The translations under genes were made by a program, and so were the position numbers. Below the pieces are notes generated by a model, which searched no databases, was not told the DNA's origin, and saw only the letters and a list, made by a program, of their open reading frames with translations. DNA of 53,460 bases from Haliea sp. E1-2-M8 (GTDB lineage: Bacteria > Pseudomonadota > Gammaproteobacteria > Pseudomonadales > Halieaceae): the NCBI RefSeq assembly GCF_030649675.1, contig NZ_JAUTDR010000023.1, positions 1 through 53,460 of the forward strand. The letters are read 5' to 3'. Positions 1 through 8,911 of this stretch are shown piece after piece (position 1 is the first letter of the stretch; each line of letters opens with the position of its first letter).

Positions 1-193
1 CGCGCATTGTTTGGCCTCCAACCTGCGATTGCGCTATTTTCCCTCATTCGAGGGAGTTTTTCAGCAACCTGTTAGGAGGTGCGTGTTCGTGAATTTCACA
101 AGTCAATTGATTTAGAGGCGCGAGTCTTTGAGTCTATTTATGCTGTAGCCATCAAGTAGGCCTTTATACTTTTATCTTTGGGGATACGTACCT
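1..193. other. AT-rich intergenic stretch before the first gene
   Basis: No open reading frame, RNA gene or strong repeat is visible here. The stretch is AT-rich like the genes that follow and presumably holds the leader of the UDP-glucuronate decarboxylase gene, or the end of a polysaccharide locus to the left. I cannot identify a convincing promoter. Confidence 0.4.
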
Positions 194-1162
194 GTGAAGA
201 ACTACAATAATCGCCCCCGTGTGCTCGTCACTGGCGGAGCTGGCTTCCTCGGATCTCATCTCTGCGAGAGGTTGCTGAACGATGGCCACGACGTTTTATG
301 TCTAGACAATTTTTTCACTGGTACCAAGGACAACATAGCGCATTTGTTGAAGGACCCTAACTTTGAGGTGATGCGCCATGATGTGACCTTTCCGCTCTAT
401 GTAGAGGTTGATGAAATTTACAATTTTGCTTGTCCGGCCTCACCAATCCATTACCAGCACGACCCTGTCCAGACAACTAAAACTAGCGTTCACGGCGCGA
501 TCAATGTGCTGGGCTTAGCGAAGCGCACCAAAGCCAAAATATTTCAGGCTTCCACTAGCGAGGTATATGGCGATCCTCAGGTCCATCCGCAGCCGGAATC
601 CTATGTCGGCTATGTGAATCCGATCGGCCCACGCTCTTGTTATGATGAGGGCAAGCGCTGTGCAGAAACGCTGTTTTTTGATTATCATCGACAACATCGA
701 TTGAACATAAAGGTCGCCCGCATCTTTAATACGTACGGCCCGCGCATGCATCCCAATGATGGAAGAGTGGTGTCCAACTTCATCATGCAAGCACTTCGCA
801 ATGAGCCAATTACTCTTTTTGGAGACGGTACTCAAACGAGGTCGTTCTGCTATGTGGACGATCTAGTCGAAGGCATTGTGCGGCTGATGAATGGCGACGA
901 TAATTTGACGGGCCCTATGAACCTGGGTAATCCCGGAGAGTTTACCATGATTGAACTGGCAGAAACGATTCACAGCCTGATTGGCTCACGTTCTGCGTTT
1001 ATCTACATGCCTCTGCCCGCAGATGACCCCAAGCAGCGACAGCCAGACATCACAATGGCGAAAGAGACTTTAGAATGGGAGCCAGGGATAACTTTGGAAG
1101 AGGGATTGAAGAAAACCATTGGATACTTTGACGCATTGCTGAAAGGCAGAGCCAATGGCTGA
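194..1162 (+). CDS. UDP-glucuronate decarboxylase (UDP-xylose synthase), extended SDR
   Basis: A 322-residue extended short-chain dehydrogenase/reductase. The NAD-binding glycine motif TGGAGFLG is at residues 13-20, and the catalytic Tyr150 and Lys154 lie in SCYDEGKR, a sequence typical of UDP-xylose synthases. The family converts UDP-glucuronate to UDP-xylose in the cytoplasm, giving an activated pentose for surface polysaccharide. Length is normal for the bacterial enzyme. The next glycosyltransferase overlaps its end by 8 nt, so the two are probably co-translated. Base composition is lower in GC than the housekeeping genes further right, as is usual for polysaccharide loci. Among related sugar-nucleotide SDRs (epimerases, dehydratases), the PASPIHYQ and SCYDEGKR signatures favour the decarboxylase. 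Confidence 0.9.
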   Translation: MKNYNNRPRVLVTGGAGFLGSHLCERLLNDGHDVLCLDNFFTGTKDNIAHLLKDPNFEVMRHDVTFPLYVEVDEIYNFACPASPIHYQHDPVQTTKTSVHGAINVLGLAKRTKAKIFQASTSEVYGDPQVHPQPESYVGYVNPIGPRSCYDEGKRCAETLFFDYHRQHRLNIKVARIFNTYGPRMHPNDGRVVSNFIMQALRNEPITLFGDGTQTRSFCYVDDLVEGIVRLMNGDDNLTGPMNLGNPGEFTMIELAETIHSLIGSRSAFIYMPLPADDPKQRQPDITMAKETLEWEPGITLEEGLKKTIGYFDALLKGRANG

Positions 1163-2126
1163 CCTTTCTACACCTTCAAACCCCTTGAGCACGGCAGTGC
1201 TTTTTCTGATATTTAATCGTCCAGACACGACAGCTAAAGTTTTTGAAGAAATTCGTCGAGCCAAACCACCACGTCTATATGTGGCCGCTGACGGCGCACG
1301 CGATGGAAGGGAAGGCGAGAATGATCGAGTGGAAAGTGCTCGTTCCATTGCGACAGCTATAGACTGGCCATGCGAGATTAAAACACTTTTCCGTGACAAG
1401 AATCTCGGATGTAAACGTGCGGTCGGTGAAGCAATTACGTGGTTCTTTGAGCATGAAGAACAAGGAATTATTCTGGAGGATGACTGTTTACCGCATGCGG
1501 ACTTCTTTCGCTTCACGGAGGTAGTTCTTGATCGGTATAGAGATGACGAACGCGTTTCGGTCGTTACTGGAGATAATTTCCAGGATGGGAAATATCGTGG
1601 GAGTGCCTCCTACTACTTCTCTAAGTACAATCATTGCTGGGGTTGGGCGAGCTGGCGCCGTGCCTGGCGGCACTACCAAGGCGATATACCGTTTTGGCCG
1701 GAATGGTCACAGTCCGCTGATTGGTGCGAGAAGATGCCAGATCCTGTGGAGCGACGTTATTGGGCCAAAATATTTGAGCGCGTGCATGCCGGAGGAATAG
1801 ACACATGGGACTATCCCTGGACAGCTAGTCTCTGGTTTCAAGGAGGTCTCACGGCTACACCAAATGTTAATCTGGTTAGCAATATTGGTTTTGGGCCTGA
1901 CTCGACGCACACCCGTGCGCAGAAGAATCCCCTCGCGGCAATACCGATCGCGCCAATCGGGGAAATTATCCATCCAGCTGGCGTGGAGCGGTGTGCAGAT
2001 GCTGATAAATATCTATTTGACTATTCTCACGGTGGCAGGTCACTCAGTTTTCCTTATACTATTCTGAGCTTTCCACGAAGAATTATTCGGTTTCTCCGCA
2101 GGCTTCTGGGTAAAAAGATCGCTTAG
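1155..2126 (+). CDS. GT-A fold (family 2-like) glycosyltransferase
   Basis: A 323-residue protein that begins with a nucleotide-sugar binding strand (LFLIFNRPD, about residues 16-24) and has an EDDC motif at 108-111 in the position of the metal-binding DXD of GT-A transferases. It resembles the small glycosyltransferases often annotated as hemolytic-protein-HlpA-like. No membrane segment is clear apart from a basic, moderately hydrophobic C-terminal tail, so it is likely peripheral on the inner face of the cytoplasmic membrane. Overlap with the UDP-xylose synthase suggests a shared operon, but donor and acceptor sugars cannot be told from sequence. Confidence 0.72.
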   Translation: MADLSTPSNPLSTAVLFLIFNRPDTTAKVFEEIRRAKPPRLYVAADGARDGREGENDRVESARSIATAIDWPCEIKTLFRDKNLGCKRAVGEAITWFFEHEEQGIILEDDCLPHADFFRFTEVVLDRYRDDERVSVVTGDNFQDGKYRGSASYYFSKYNHCWGWASWRRAWRHYQGDIPFWPEWSQSADWCEKMPDPVERRYWAKIFERVHAGGIDTWDYPWTASLWFQGGLTATPNVNLVSNIGFGPDSTHTRAQKNPLAAIPIAPIGEIIHPAGVERCADADKYLFDYSHGGRSLSFPYTILSFPRRIIRFLRRLLGKKIA

Positions 2127-2319
2127 TCCTACCTGCTGCTGCCCCGAATTATATCATTGGCGGTGCTGAATATAAATTTACATGTTGGTAGCTCCGATCT
2201 TTGAGTTCCTATGCGCGGAGTGGCAAGATTGCTCAATATCTCCTTTTACAGGAGTGGAGTTTCCATCAGTGGTCCAAAACGTTCAGGTAAATATGTTGTT
2301 AGCTCTGTGAAGTGTAGAA

Positions 2320-3084
2320 TTATATCTTTCCGTTGTTCAGGAAAATAAGATCCGTCTGCAAAGTTTGCCCCGTGCGCAAATCTATAAAATTTGGCTGGAG
2401 CGCCCACAAAGTGAATCCGGAGAGTTCAATTCTACTGAGTATTTCCATCCAATGGTGGGCGCCAGCATAGAGAGGTGCTAGGGATACCTCACAAATAATT
2501 CCGGCCGCATGACGGAGAGTTTCTGAGCCACCTTCCAGCACCTCCCACTCGAACCCCTGAGTGTCAATTTTAAGAAAATAGTCAACGCCGTACGCAAGGT
2601 ATTGTGGAGCAACACTGTCAAGCCTCGTTATTGCAGTCACTTCACTGTCAGTGTAACTGGAGCCTTTCGACGCATCGCTGTGAAGCTTAAGCATTGGTAA
2701 GACTGAAGAACTTTCCGAATTGCCGGCAATATTGATACCAATATTACCCTCACTGTTGCCAATGGCTGTGCGGGGGTGAATAGTCCAGTTGGATACGCCT
2801 TGCGCATTCAGCAACAAAGTTCTGTGCGCGGTACTAAGGGGCTCGAAACTCACTACATCGCCTCTATATCCAGCAGAAAATAGTCCTTTCGCAAACTGTC
2901 CTGTATTTGCGCCAATATCGAGTACATTCTTAGCTCCAACGCGCTCGATGCTCTTGAGGATTTGGGTATTAGCGTCGGTTTTAGCGGAAATGCGGTTCAC
3001 TTTCAAACCTAACGTACGTAAAAATCTCGCTATTGTGTTATCCAACAAATTTGTATCCTTTATGCACAAATTATCTCCAACCAT
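2320..3084 (-). CDS. FkbM family SAM-dependent methyltransferase
   Basis: A 254-residue protein with the class I SAM-binding motif VLDIGANTGQFAKGL near residues 54-68 and the FkbM-type signature KIDTQGFEWEVLEGG near 170-184. FkbM enzymes O-methylate sugars or other small acceptors; in polysaccharide loci they usually methylate a glycan hydroxyl. The N-terminal 45 residues precede the methyltransferase fold and look like a short helical extension. The gene lies 28 bp after the end of the minus-strand glycosyltransferase (3113-4222), so the two form a likely transcription unit opposite to the flanking genes. The 193 bp to its left (2127-2319) is AT-rich convergent space in which I see nothing. 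Confidence 0.85.
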   Translation of the reverse strand: MVGDNLCIKDTNLLDNTIARFLRTLGLKVNRISAKTDANTQILKSIERVGAKNVLDIGANTGQFAKGLFSAGYRGDVVSFEPLSTAHRTLLLNAQGVSNWTIHPRTAIGNSEGNIGINIAGNSESSSVLPMLKLHSDASKGSSYTDSEVTAITRLDSVAPQYLAYGVDYFLKIDTQGFEWEVLEGGSETLRHAAGIICEVSLAPLYAGAHHWMEILSRIELSGFTLWALQPNFIDLRTGQTLQTDLIFLNNGKI

Positions 3085-3112
3085 GGCGCGGTCTCAATAA
3101 ATTTCACAGTGT

Positions 3113-4222
3113 TTAAAGCAACTCTCGATATACCTCTAATGTTTCCTCGGCACATCTTTTCCACGAGTAATTCTTTAGACGTTCTTGACCCAAGCGAACC
3201 AGGTCATTGCGGCGACTCGCAGAGAATACTACGATTTCAATTGCTGTAGAGAGCTGATGATAATCGGTTGGATCAAAAAACTCTGCCGCCTCCCCAAGAA
3301 CCTCCGGCATGGAGCCTGCGCGACTACTAACTACGGGGCAATCGTTGGCCATAGCCTCTAAGGGTGGAATTCCAAATCCTTCGTAAAGGGAAGGGTAAAC
3401 AAAGGCCGAAGCATGTCGATAAAAGCTCCTGAGGCTTGCGTCGTCACCTGTATGGTGCTGTACTTGATCTAGCTTGAGTCCAAGCGTACCCATGAGTTTT
3501 ATCTCTTGATGAGTAAACGGATGACTGCCAAACGCCACGATATCCAATTCCTTTCTCAAAATAGTTGATTGGGAAAATGACTCGATAAGGAACTTGAAGT
3601 TTTTGTAGCCTTCCCGCTTCCCAACATAAAGGATATATGGACGACTTGGATGTTTATATGGTGAACGCTCATGCGTTAGATGGCAGCTCTCTGGCGAATC
3701 GAAACCGAGGTGCACGACAGATGTCTTGCTATAAGGAACTGATGTGAGCTCCAAAAGATCCCTTCGTGAATTTTCCGAGACACAAATGATATGATCAGCT
3801 CGATCCAATGCCTTCATTTTAGTATGCGATGTGCGGTCGTTAGCCTTGAAGTGGTGGGGCATTTTCTCATGTATCATGTCATGAAGCGTTACAACACAGG
3901 GAACATTCGTAGGAGAAATGGGGCGAGTTGCGTAGTAGGTCTCATGCATTATTTGAGGCTTCCATGCCGCTATTTTCGCTTTTGAAAAATTGAAGTTTAT
4001 GTAACGAAGGAGTGGAAGCGTTCCTCGTATTTTCAAAGACAAATGGATACCACTCAATGTTTCAGGGTGTATATTGTTAAGGTGCTTGTTCAAATATACT
4101 GGTGCAAAAATTCTCACATCTTGTTGTTGTTCATCCAGCTCAGATGCGAGTCGGGTTATGTATCTTGATACTCCGCCATAGATTTGAAGCGTAAATATTT
4201 GTGAGTCAAATGCGATGCGCAT
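3113..4222 (-). CDS. GT4-type glycosyltransferase
   Basis: A 369-residue GT-B glycosyltransferase. The N-terminal domain begins with FDSQIF and a YGGVSRY loop (about residues 15-21), a common opening in retaining GT4 enzymes. The C-terminal nucleotide-sugar domain has ILYVGKREGYKN, AFVYPSLYEGFGIPPLEAM and CPVVSS, which form the usual EX7E-type donor-binding region. It probably adds a hexose such as mannose to a lipid-linked oligosaccharide at the cytoplasmic face. The start at MRIAFDSQ matches the canonical start of the fold. It precedes the FkbM methyltransferase in a likely two-gene operon. The specific sugar cannot be assigned. Confidence 0.85.
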   Translation of the reverse strand: MRIAFDSQIFTLQIYGGVSRYITRLASELDEQQQDVRIFAPVYLNKHLNNIHPETLSGIHLSLKIRGTLPLLRYINFNFSKAKIAAWKPQIMHETYYATRPISPTNVPCVVTLHDMIHEKMPHHFKANDRTSHTKMKALDRADHIICVSENSRRDLLELTSVPYSKTSVVHLGFDSPESCHLTHERSPYKHPSRPYILYVGKREGYKNFKFLIESFSQSTILRKELDIVAFGSHPFTHQEIKLMGTLGLKLDQVQHHTGDDASLRSFYRHASAFVYPSLYEGFGIPPLEAMANDCPVVSSRAGSMPEVLGEAAEFFDPTDYHQLSTAIEIVVFSASRRNDLVRLGQERLKNYSWKRCAEETLEVYRELL

Positions 4223-4368
4223 CAGATGTCGCCAAGGCAGAGAAAGGGCATTTTGTGTTGAGCTTCCTTAGAACGTTAAGCATGACGTTTACGCAGAGGT
4301 ATTCTAGAAAATGAAAATCTACAGAAAAATGAGTCTATGAGCAAGTTAAGGTGGGAAGGAGAGGGTCA

Positions 4369-5205
4369 ATGCCCGTAGTAGCGAAAAATTCGGAAGAATT
4401 TGAGGTGAATCGCTGTCGACTTTGTGGTGGAAAGCTAGTGCTTAAGTTCTCTAGTACAGTTCTAGAGAGGTACTCAGTGAATTACTTTTTATGTCAGACA
4501 TGTCGTTCACTGCAGACAGAGCATCCTTTTTGGCTAGGAGAGGCTTATCAAACGTCGAGCTTGTCTCTACTGGATACTGGAGCGGCTCAACGAAATCTCC
4601 ATAATCTTGCTATATGCTATTTTGTTGTGAAGCTGTTCTCCGCACCGAATGTGTTAGATTTCGGTGGCGGGGACGGTTTTCTATGTCGATTGCTTCGAGA
4701 TTATGAGGTCAATTGCTACCTAATGGACTCGCACGCTAGCCCCGTATACGCTCAAGGATTTACTGACCCAGGCTCAGAAATCCTTAATATGATAACTGCG
4801 TTTGAGGTGGTAGAGCATTTTTCTGATCCTGCGCGGGAGATGGATGAAATATTTAGTCAAGGTGCCAAAGTGGTTCTGTTGAGCACCTTATTGTACGAAG
4901 GTCAAGGAGAAGACTGGTGGTACCTCGCGCCCGAAACAGGCCAGCATGTTTTCTTCTATGGTGAAAAGGCAATGGAGCTACTGGCTGCTCGTTATCAATA
5001 CGACTTGGTAGCCGCAAATGGCTATTTTTTGTTCGTACGCGAAGCCTCTTTGATTCGTAAAGGGTTATTTAGGCTGTTCATGGTATCCCTTATTAGACGT
5101 GGATTCAGAGCCCTGATGATGCTGCTTCCAGCGAGAGGCGTATGGCGGGACCATTCTGCTCTCCAAGTTAGGTCGTCAAGACTTGGTGTGCGCGACCAGG
5201 CTTGA
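4369..5205 (+). CDS. Class I SAM-dependent methyltransferase with N-terminal zinc-ribbon-like motif
   Basis: About 278 residues. The N-terminus carries two Cys pairs (CRLCGG and CQTC) typical of methyltransferases that have a small zinc-binding domain before the catalytic fold. The SAM motif is VLDFGGGDGFL, followed by an acidic strand and AFEVVEHFSDP, typical of the methyltransferase type-11/23 group. I choose ATG 4369 rather than GTG 4351 because the bases between them (AAGGAGAGGG) form an excellent ribosome binding site 5-6 nt before ATG 4369. Probably modifies a sugar or sugar-nucleotide of the neighbouring polysaccharide pathway. The next glycosyltransferase reading frame starts close to or overlapping its end. 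Confidence 0.78.
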   Translation: MPVVAKNSEEFEVNRCRLCGGKLVLKFSSTVLERYSVNYFLCQTCRSLQTEHPFWLGEAYQTSSLSLLDTGAAQRNLHNLAICYFVVKLFSAPNVLDFGGGDGFLCRLLRDYEVNCYLMDSHASPVYAQGFTDPGSEILNMITAFEVVEHFSDPAREMDEIFSQGAKVVLLSTLLYEGQGEDWWYLAPETGQHVFFYGEKAMELLAARYQYDLVAANGYFLFVREASLIRKGLFRLFMVSLIRRGFRALMMLLPARGVWRDHSALQVRSSRLGVRDQA

Positions 5206-5293
5206 GCGTGTTGGTGAAATATTTAGAAATTGGGTTCTTCTAATTCGCCTTGTTTGTTTGCTATTTCGAAGACATCTCGGGTTTGATTTGACA

Positions 5294-6175
5294 ATGTACT
5301 TGATAATTACAGATTTTAATGGCTTCGAGCAGACTAGAATCTGTCTGCAGTCCTTGCGATATAGCCGGTACAAAGAATATTCAGTGGTGCTGGTTGATCA
5401 TGGAACTTCTGACTTGACTGCTAGATGTGTGGCTACGGAGTTTCCGGAGGTGGAGCGTATCTCCGGATCACCAGATCTTTGGTGGGCCGGAGCCACCAAC
5501 CTTGGCGTTCGTCAAGCTTTAGCACAAGGCGCTGAGCGCATCATGCTATTGAACAATGATTGCTACGTAGATCCGGACACGCTATCCATCTTGGATGAAT
5601 TGGCTGCTTCGCTTCCCGATGCAGTTATAGCGCCTGTTCAGAGGTGTTGGCGTACCGGCGAAATAACGAAGTCTGTTGTTCGAAGCTTTTTTTTGCTGGG
5701 CTTTCCAACCTTGGTGTTGCCTTGGAAAATCCCGAGAACCCGGAGTGCTGGCTCGTTGGAGCGAGTCAGTCTAATAAGTGGAGGTCGAGGAGCAATTATA
5801 GCGGCTTCCGTGTTTGAAAAAGTGGGCTTGTTCGACGAGCAGGCGCTGCCACACTATTACGCTGATCATGATTTTTTCTTGCGAGCGAATGACCTCGGTG
5901 TACCGCTGTATTTGGCTTCTGGTGCCTCGGTTTCCATTGATGATACGCGCACGAGTATTGCGTTCCAGATGGAAAAAATGAGTATTCGGGACTTTTTCAA
6001 GTCTTTACATAGCATACGGTCTCATAGAAATATCAGCGCTATCCGGGTATTGTTTCGTAAGCACTATCCAATTCCGGGCCTACACTGGGCTGGGATCTTT
6101 CTTTATTACCTCCGATATTTGGTAGTTTACTGCTATAAGCGGAGCATCGCTATTCTTGGGCTCAGCCGTAAGTGA
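5294..6175 (+). CDS. GT2 family glycosyltransferase (rhamnosyltransferase-like)
   Basis: About 293 residues from ATG 5294. The GT-A fold starts at once with YLIITDFNGFEQT. DHGTSD, the donor-binding segment WWAGATNLGVRQ and NNDCYVDPDT (DXD-like) are followed by HYYADHDFFLRAN, the acceptor/base region common in bacterial GT2 rhamnosyltransferases. The frame is open upstream to 5183, and a TTG start there would overlap the previous gene by 23 bp and add 37 residues, partly hydrophobic. Neither start has a strong ribosome binding site; I prefer 5294 because GT2 proteins usually begin at this strand. The C-terminus has a hydrophobic helix (WAGIFLYYLRYLVVY) that may associate with the membrane. Confidence 0.75.
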   Translation: MYLIITDFNGFEQTRICLQSLRYSRYKEYSVVLVDHGTSDLTARCVATEFPEVERISGSPDLWWAGATNLGVRQALAQGAERIMLLNNDCYVDPDTLSILDELAASLPDAVIAPVQRCWRTGEITKSVVRSFFLLGFPTLVLPWKIPRTRSAGSLERVSLISGGRGAIIAASVFEKVGLFDEQALPHYYADHDFFLRANDLGVPLYLASGASVSIDDTRTSIAFQMEKMSIRDFFKSLHSIRSHRNISAIRVLFRKHYPIPGLHWAGIFLYYLRYLVVYCYKRSIAILGLSRK

Positions 6176-6215
6176 ACAGTGCAATTTAGCGGAAATATTT
6201 GGAGGCGAGAGCGCC

Positions 6216-6617
6216 TTGACTTCCAGGAACAAAAAAGTAATTACTTTCGGCACATTCGATGTGTTTCATGTTGGTCATCTGAAGATTTTGGAGAGAGCTA
6301 GATCCTTGGGTGATCGACTGTTTGTCGGCGTATCCACCGATGCCCTCAACCAATCCAAGAAGGGGCGCCCACCCGTTTACAGACAGGAGGAGCGCGTCGA
6401 GATTATAGCTGCTCTCCGTTGCGTAGATGAGGTATTCCTTGAAGAATCCCTCGAACTCAAAGGCGATTACATCAGGCAGTTCCGCGCCGATGTGCTGGTC
6501 ATGGGCGACGACTGGCGCGGCCGTTTCGATGACTTTAGTTCGCTCTGTGAGGTGGTGTATTTGCCCCGCACCCCGGCCATATCCACTACTGAAGTTATTG
6601 AGAGGATCCGGTACTAG
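6216..6617 (+). CDS. Glycerol-3-phosphate cytidylyltransferase (TagD/GCT-like)
   Basis: A 133-residue nucleotidyltransferase. GTFDVFHVGH contains the HxGH nucleotide-binding signature, and STTEVIERI at the end is the ISTT motif of the cytidylyltransferases. The family makes CDP-glycerol from CTP and sn-glycerol 3-phosphate. I favour TTG 6216: GGAGG lies 10 nt upstream, and the resulting length matches TagD-type enzymes (about 130 residues). The frame is open to ATG 6156, which would add 20 residues without similarity and overlap the GT2 gene. It ends 3 bp from the convergent CDP-glycerol glycerophosphotransferase, the enzyme expected to use its product. An ethanolamine-phosphate cytidylyltransferase is a less likely alternative. 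Confidence 0.85.
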   Translation: MTSRNKKVITFGTFDVFHVGHLKILERARSLGDRLFVGVSTDALNQSKKGRPPVYRQEERVEIIAALRCVDEVFLEESLELKGDYIRQFRADVLVMGDDWRGRFDDFSSLCEVVYLPRTPAISTTEVIERIRY

Positions 6618-6620
6618 TAT

Positions 6621-7793
6621 TCATCGGGCGGTATCTGGAGTTAGCTCTGTAAGCCTTTCCAACTGTTTGCGCGCTGAGCGGACACCCGTGAATTTCCCAT
6701 AGAGCGCCGTGATCGTCTCGCGCTGCCGTGCAGTATAAACATCCTCGTAAGCCCCCGGTGTTAGCAAGTATTTCCTCAATGCTGTTCTGAGTTCCTCGAG
6801 GTTGGGGATGAGACAACCGAAACGGTACTCCGGGCCCAGTGAGAATCCGTGCTTGAAAGGGGCTGGTACATCAAGGAACAGGGTTGGTCTTTCCAGCGCC
6901 ATGAAGTCAAATGCAATGGAAGACCAGTCGCATATCAGGATGTCCGTAGCTAACAGCAGGTCCTCGGTGTCCGGGTAGTCCTTCTGGGGGCAGTAGAGAA
7001 TATCATCGCTATCCCCACCGCTGATGCTTGCGTTGAGATGGGCGCGAATCACCAGGCGTGCGCCCACTGAGGCACAGGTTTCGGCCAGGGCTGTGGTGAA
7101 CTCTTTTTGTGACGCTCCAAAGGGGAACAGTTCCCTGCCGGCATCGTCCTGCCGCCAGGTGGGCGCATACAGCACCAGTTTCTGGTCCTTGGGTATCATT
7201 GCCCAGCCCCGGAAGGTCGAGGGTGGAGAGGGCCGCTGGAACAGCTTGTCGGTTCGCGCATAGCCCAGGCTTTTCACTTTTTCTGGAGAGAACCCGAAAC
7301 GTTCAACGTACAGGTCCTTCAGTAGTGGTGAGGAAACCCACACTTCATCGTGGCGATGTTGGAGCTTGAAATCCTCAGGGGTGAAACCTTTGAAGGGTAT
7401 ACCGTGCCACACATCCACAAAGCGTATGTTGCTGAGATAAGTCAGGGGCAGCATGGCGTGCAATCCATGGTCGGTGATTATCACTGAGCAACGGCTGAGA
7501 TTGCGCATGTCGCGCCAGCGGAAACACGCGAGAGTGTGAATTCCTTTGGTCCGAAGCTCTTGATACTGTGTTGGGTCTAGTGTGAGACAAGCCAATTCCA
7601 GGTGGTCTGGGCCAGTTTGGCGCCACTCCTCATAAAGCGCTTTGAGGTTGCCGTTGAATTGGTGCCCGTAGAGGATGATAAGCGGCTTGGCTGGCCTGAC
7701 AGTAAATGACCGAAGAGCGATCGCTAGCAGGGTATAAAGGCCCTGGAGGATGAGTAATCGCCAATGGCTTAGCTTCCTGCGGTCTACTTTCAT
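6621..7793 (-). CDS. CDP-glycerol:glycerophosphate glycerophosphotransferase family (TagB/TagF-like)
   Basis: About 390 residues. DVWHGIPFKG, VLYAPTWRQDD and CDWSSIAFDFMALERPTLF are hallmark segments of the CDP-glycerol glycerophosphotransferase family, which transfers glycerol phosphate to a lipid-linked acceptor at the cytoplasmic face of the membrane. A hydrophobic N-terminal segment (LLILQGLYTLLAIAL) probably anchors it. The start at MKVDRRKL lies 2 nt after the stop of the upstream GT4 gene; the frame is open 51 nt further, overlapping that gene, so the start is not certain. Together with the convergent cytidylyltransferase it suggests a glycerol-phosphate decorated or polyglycerol-phosphate surface polymer, a teichoic-acid-like chemistry in a Gram-negative. 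This gene is GC-rich, unlike the genes to its left. Confidence 0.87.
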   Translation of the reverse strand: MKVDRRKLSHWRLLILQGLYTLLAIALRSFTVRPAKPLIILYGHQFNGNLKALYEEWRQTGPDHLELACLTLDPTQYQELRTKGIHTLACFRWRDMRNLSRCSVIITDHGLHAMLPLTYLSNIRFVDVWHGIPFKGFTPEDFKLQHRHDEVWVSSPLLKDLYVERFGFSPEKVKSLGYARTDKLFQRPSPPSTFRGWAMIPKDQKLVLYAPTWRQDDAGRELFPFGASQKEFTTALAETCASVGARLVIRAHLNASISGGDSDDILYCPQKDYPDTEDLLLATDILICDWSSIAFDFMALERPTLFLDVPAPFKHGFSLGPEYRFGCLIPNLEELRTALRKYLLTPGAYEDVYTARQRETITALYGKFTGVRSARKQLERLTELTPDTAR

Positions 7794-7795
7794 GC

Positions 7796-8911
7796 CTAAG
7801 TGCTGCAAACCAGTGGGCGGATCTCCCGGTTGAATCGGGACCATTCAAAACGCTTCGCATGTTTCCGGTATGCATCGGTAGTAGCGTCAGTGTCCTGCAA
7901 AAAGCTGGAAACGGCTTCTCTGAGTTGCTCGTACTGCCCAATCTCAACCAAATTACCGCCGGAAGGTAGTACAGCGTCTTCGACTCCACCCACTTGAAAA
8001 GCCACCGTAGGCGTCCCCATCGCAGCCGCCTCAATCGCCACCATCCCGAATCCTTCCACATCCCCCGGCACGTCTATCAGCGGAAATAGATGAACTGTTG
8101 CGCAGGCGTAGGCGGTTTCCAGGTCCTGGTCATCCACCTGGCCCAGGAACATCACCTCGTCGGTCAGCCCGGTCTCGTCAATTGCAGCCATCACCTCTGC
8201 TTTTTCACCCTGCCGATTCAGGCTGTCGCCTGCGTTGTCTCCCACCACCACGAGCCCCGCATCCGGGCAGACTTGCAGGATAGCGGGCAGGCTATTGCGA
8301 ATAAACGGGGAGAGGCCCTTGCGGCGGGTGATCCGGCCTGCAAAAAGCATGTAGCGGCTGTAGGGAATGCGGTAGCGCTGCAGGAATTCCCGCTTCCTGT
8401 CTTCGTCCGGGAGTTCCGGTATGTGCGTACCAGGATGGATGATGGTGATCCGTTCTTCTGGCACGCCTTTCTCGACGGCCAGGCGCTTGGTGTTGCGGCT
8501 GTTGGCCACTACCTGGTCGGCCCGCCGCAGGGTCGGGATGAACAGGCGCTGGTAGAGCCAGTGGTCCACGATGATGTCCAGGCCGTGCACCAAAATCAGG
8601 GTGCGGCACCGGAACAGGGTCTTGAGTAACAATAACAACGGAGCAATCAGCCCGCTGCCGCCTATCACCACATCAAACCGTCCCCTGCGGACAATGCGTA
8701 GCGCAGTAAGTGTGGACCCAACCAGAAACCCTGCAAGCTTGTTGCTACATTCGTGCGTCGCGACCGTATCCGGCAGGTACTCGCGGCAGCCGGTGGGCCC
8801 AATTACGGTGACTTCCGCATACTCTGCCGCCCCCAGCACCAGGTTGTGCAGTAGTCGCTCCATGCCACCGACCAGCGGTGGCAGATTTCGTGTAATTACC
8901 AGCACTTTCAC
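7796..8911 (-). CDS. GT4-type glycosyltransferase
   Basis: A 371-residue GT-B glycosyltransferase. The N-terminal KVLVITRNLPPLVGGMERLLHN is the classic GT4 opening; the donor domain shows LFAGRITRRKGL, VVVGD and DVEGFGMVAIEAAAMGTPTVAF. The start is GTG 8911: it overlaps the TGA of the upstream methyltransferase as GTGA, a 4-nt coupling, and places the fold at residue 2. A longer frame upstream is only antisense noise. It probably transfers a hexose onto an undecaprenyl-linked glycan. It sits between a methyltransferase and the CDP-glycerol transferase in a tight minus-strand operon, so these three likely work on one polymer. Confidence 0.88.
   Translation of the reverse strand: MKVLVITRNLPPLVGGMERLLHNLVLGAAEYAEVTVIGPTGCREYLPDTVATHECSNKLAGFLVGSTLTALRIVRRGRFDVVIGGSGLIAPLLLLLKTLFRCRTLILVHGLDIIVDHWLYQRLFIPTLRRADQVVANSRNTKRLAVEKGVPEERITIIHPGTHIPELPDEDRKREFLQRYRIPYSRYMLFAGRITRRKGLSPFIRNSLPAILQVCPDAGLVVVGDNAGDSLNRQGEKAEVMAAIDETGLTDEVMFLGQVDDQDLETAYACATVHLFPLIDVPGDVEGFGMVAIEAAAMGTPTVAFQVGGVEDAVLPSGGNLVEIGQYEQLREAVSSFLQDTDATTDAYRKHAKRFEWSRFNREIRPLVCST

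Noticed and set aside
8090..8629. Plus-strand frame of 179 codons opposite the GT4 gene
   Set aside because: Antisense to a clear glycosyltransferase; no motif.
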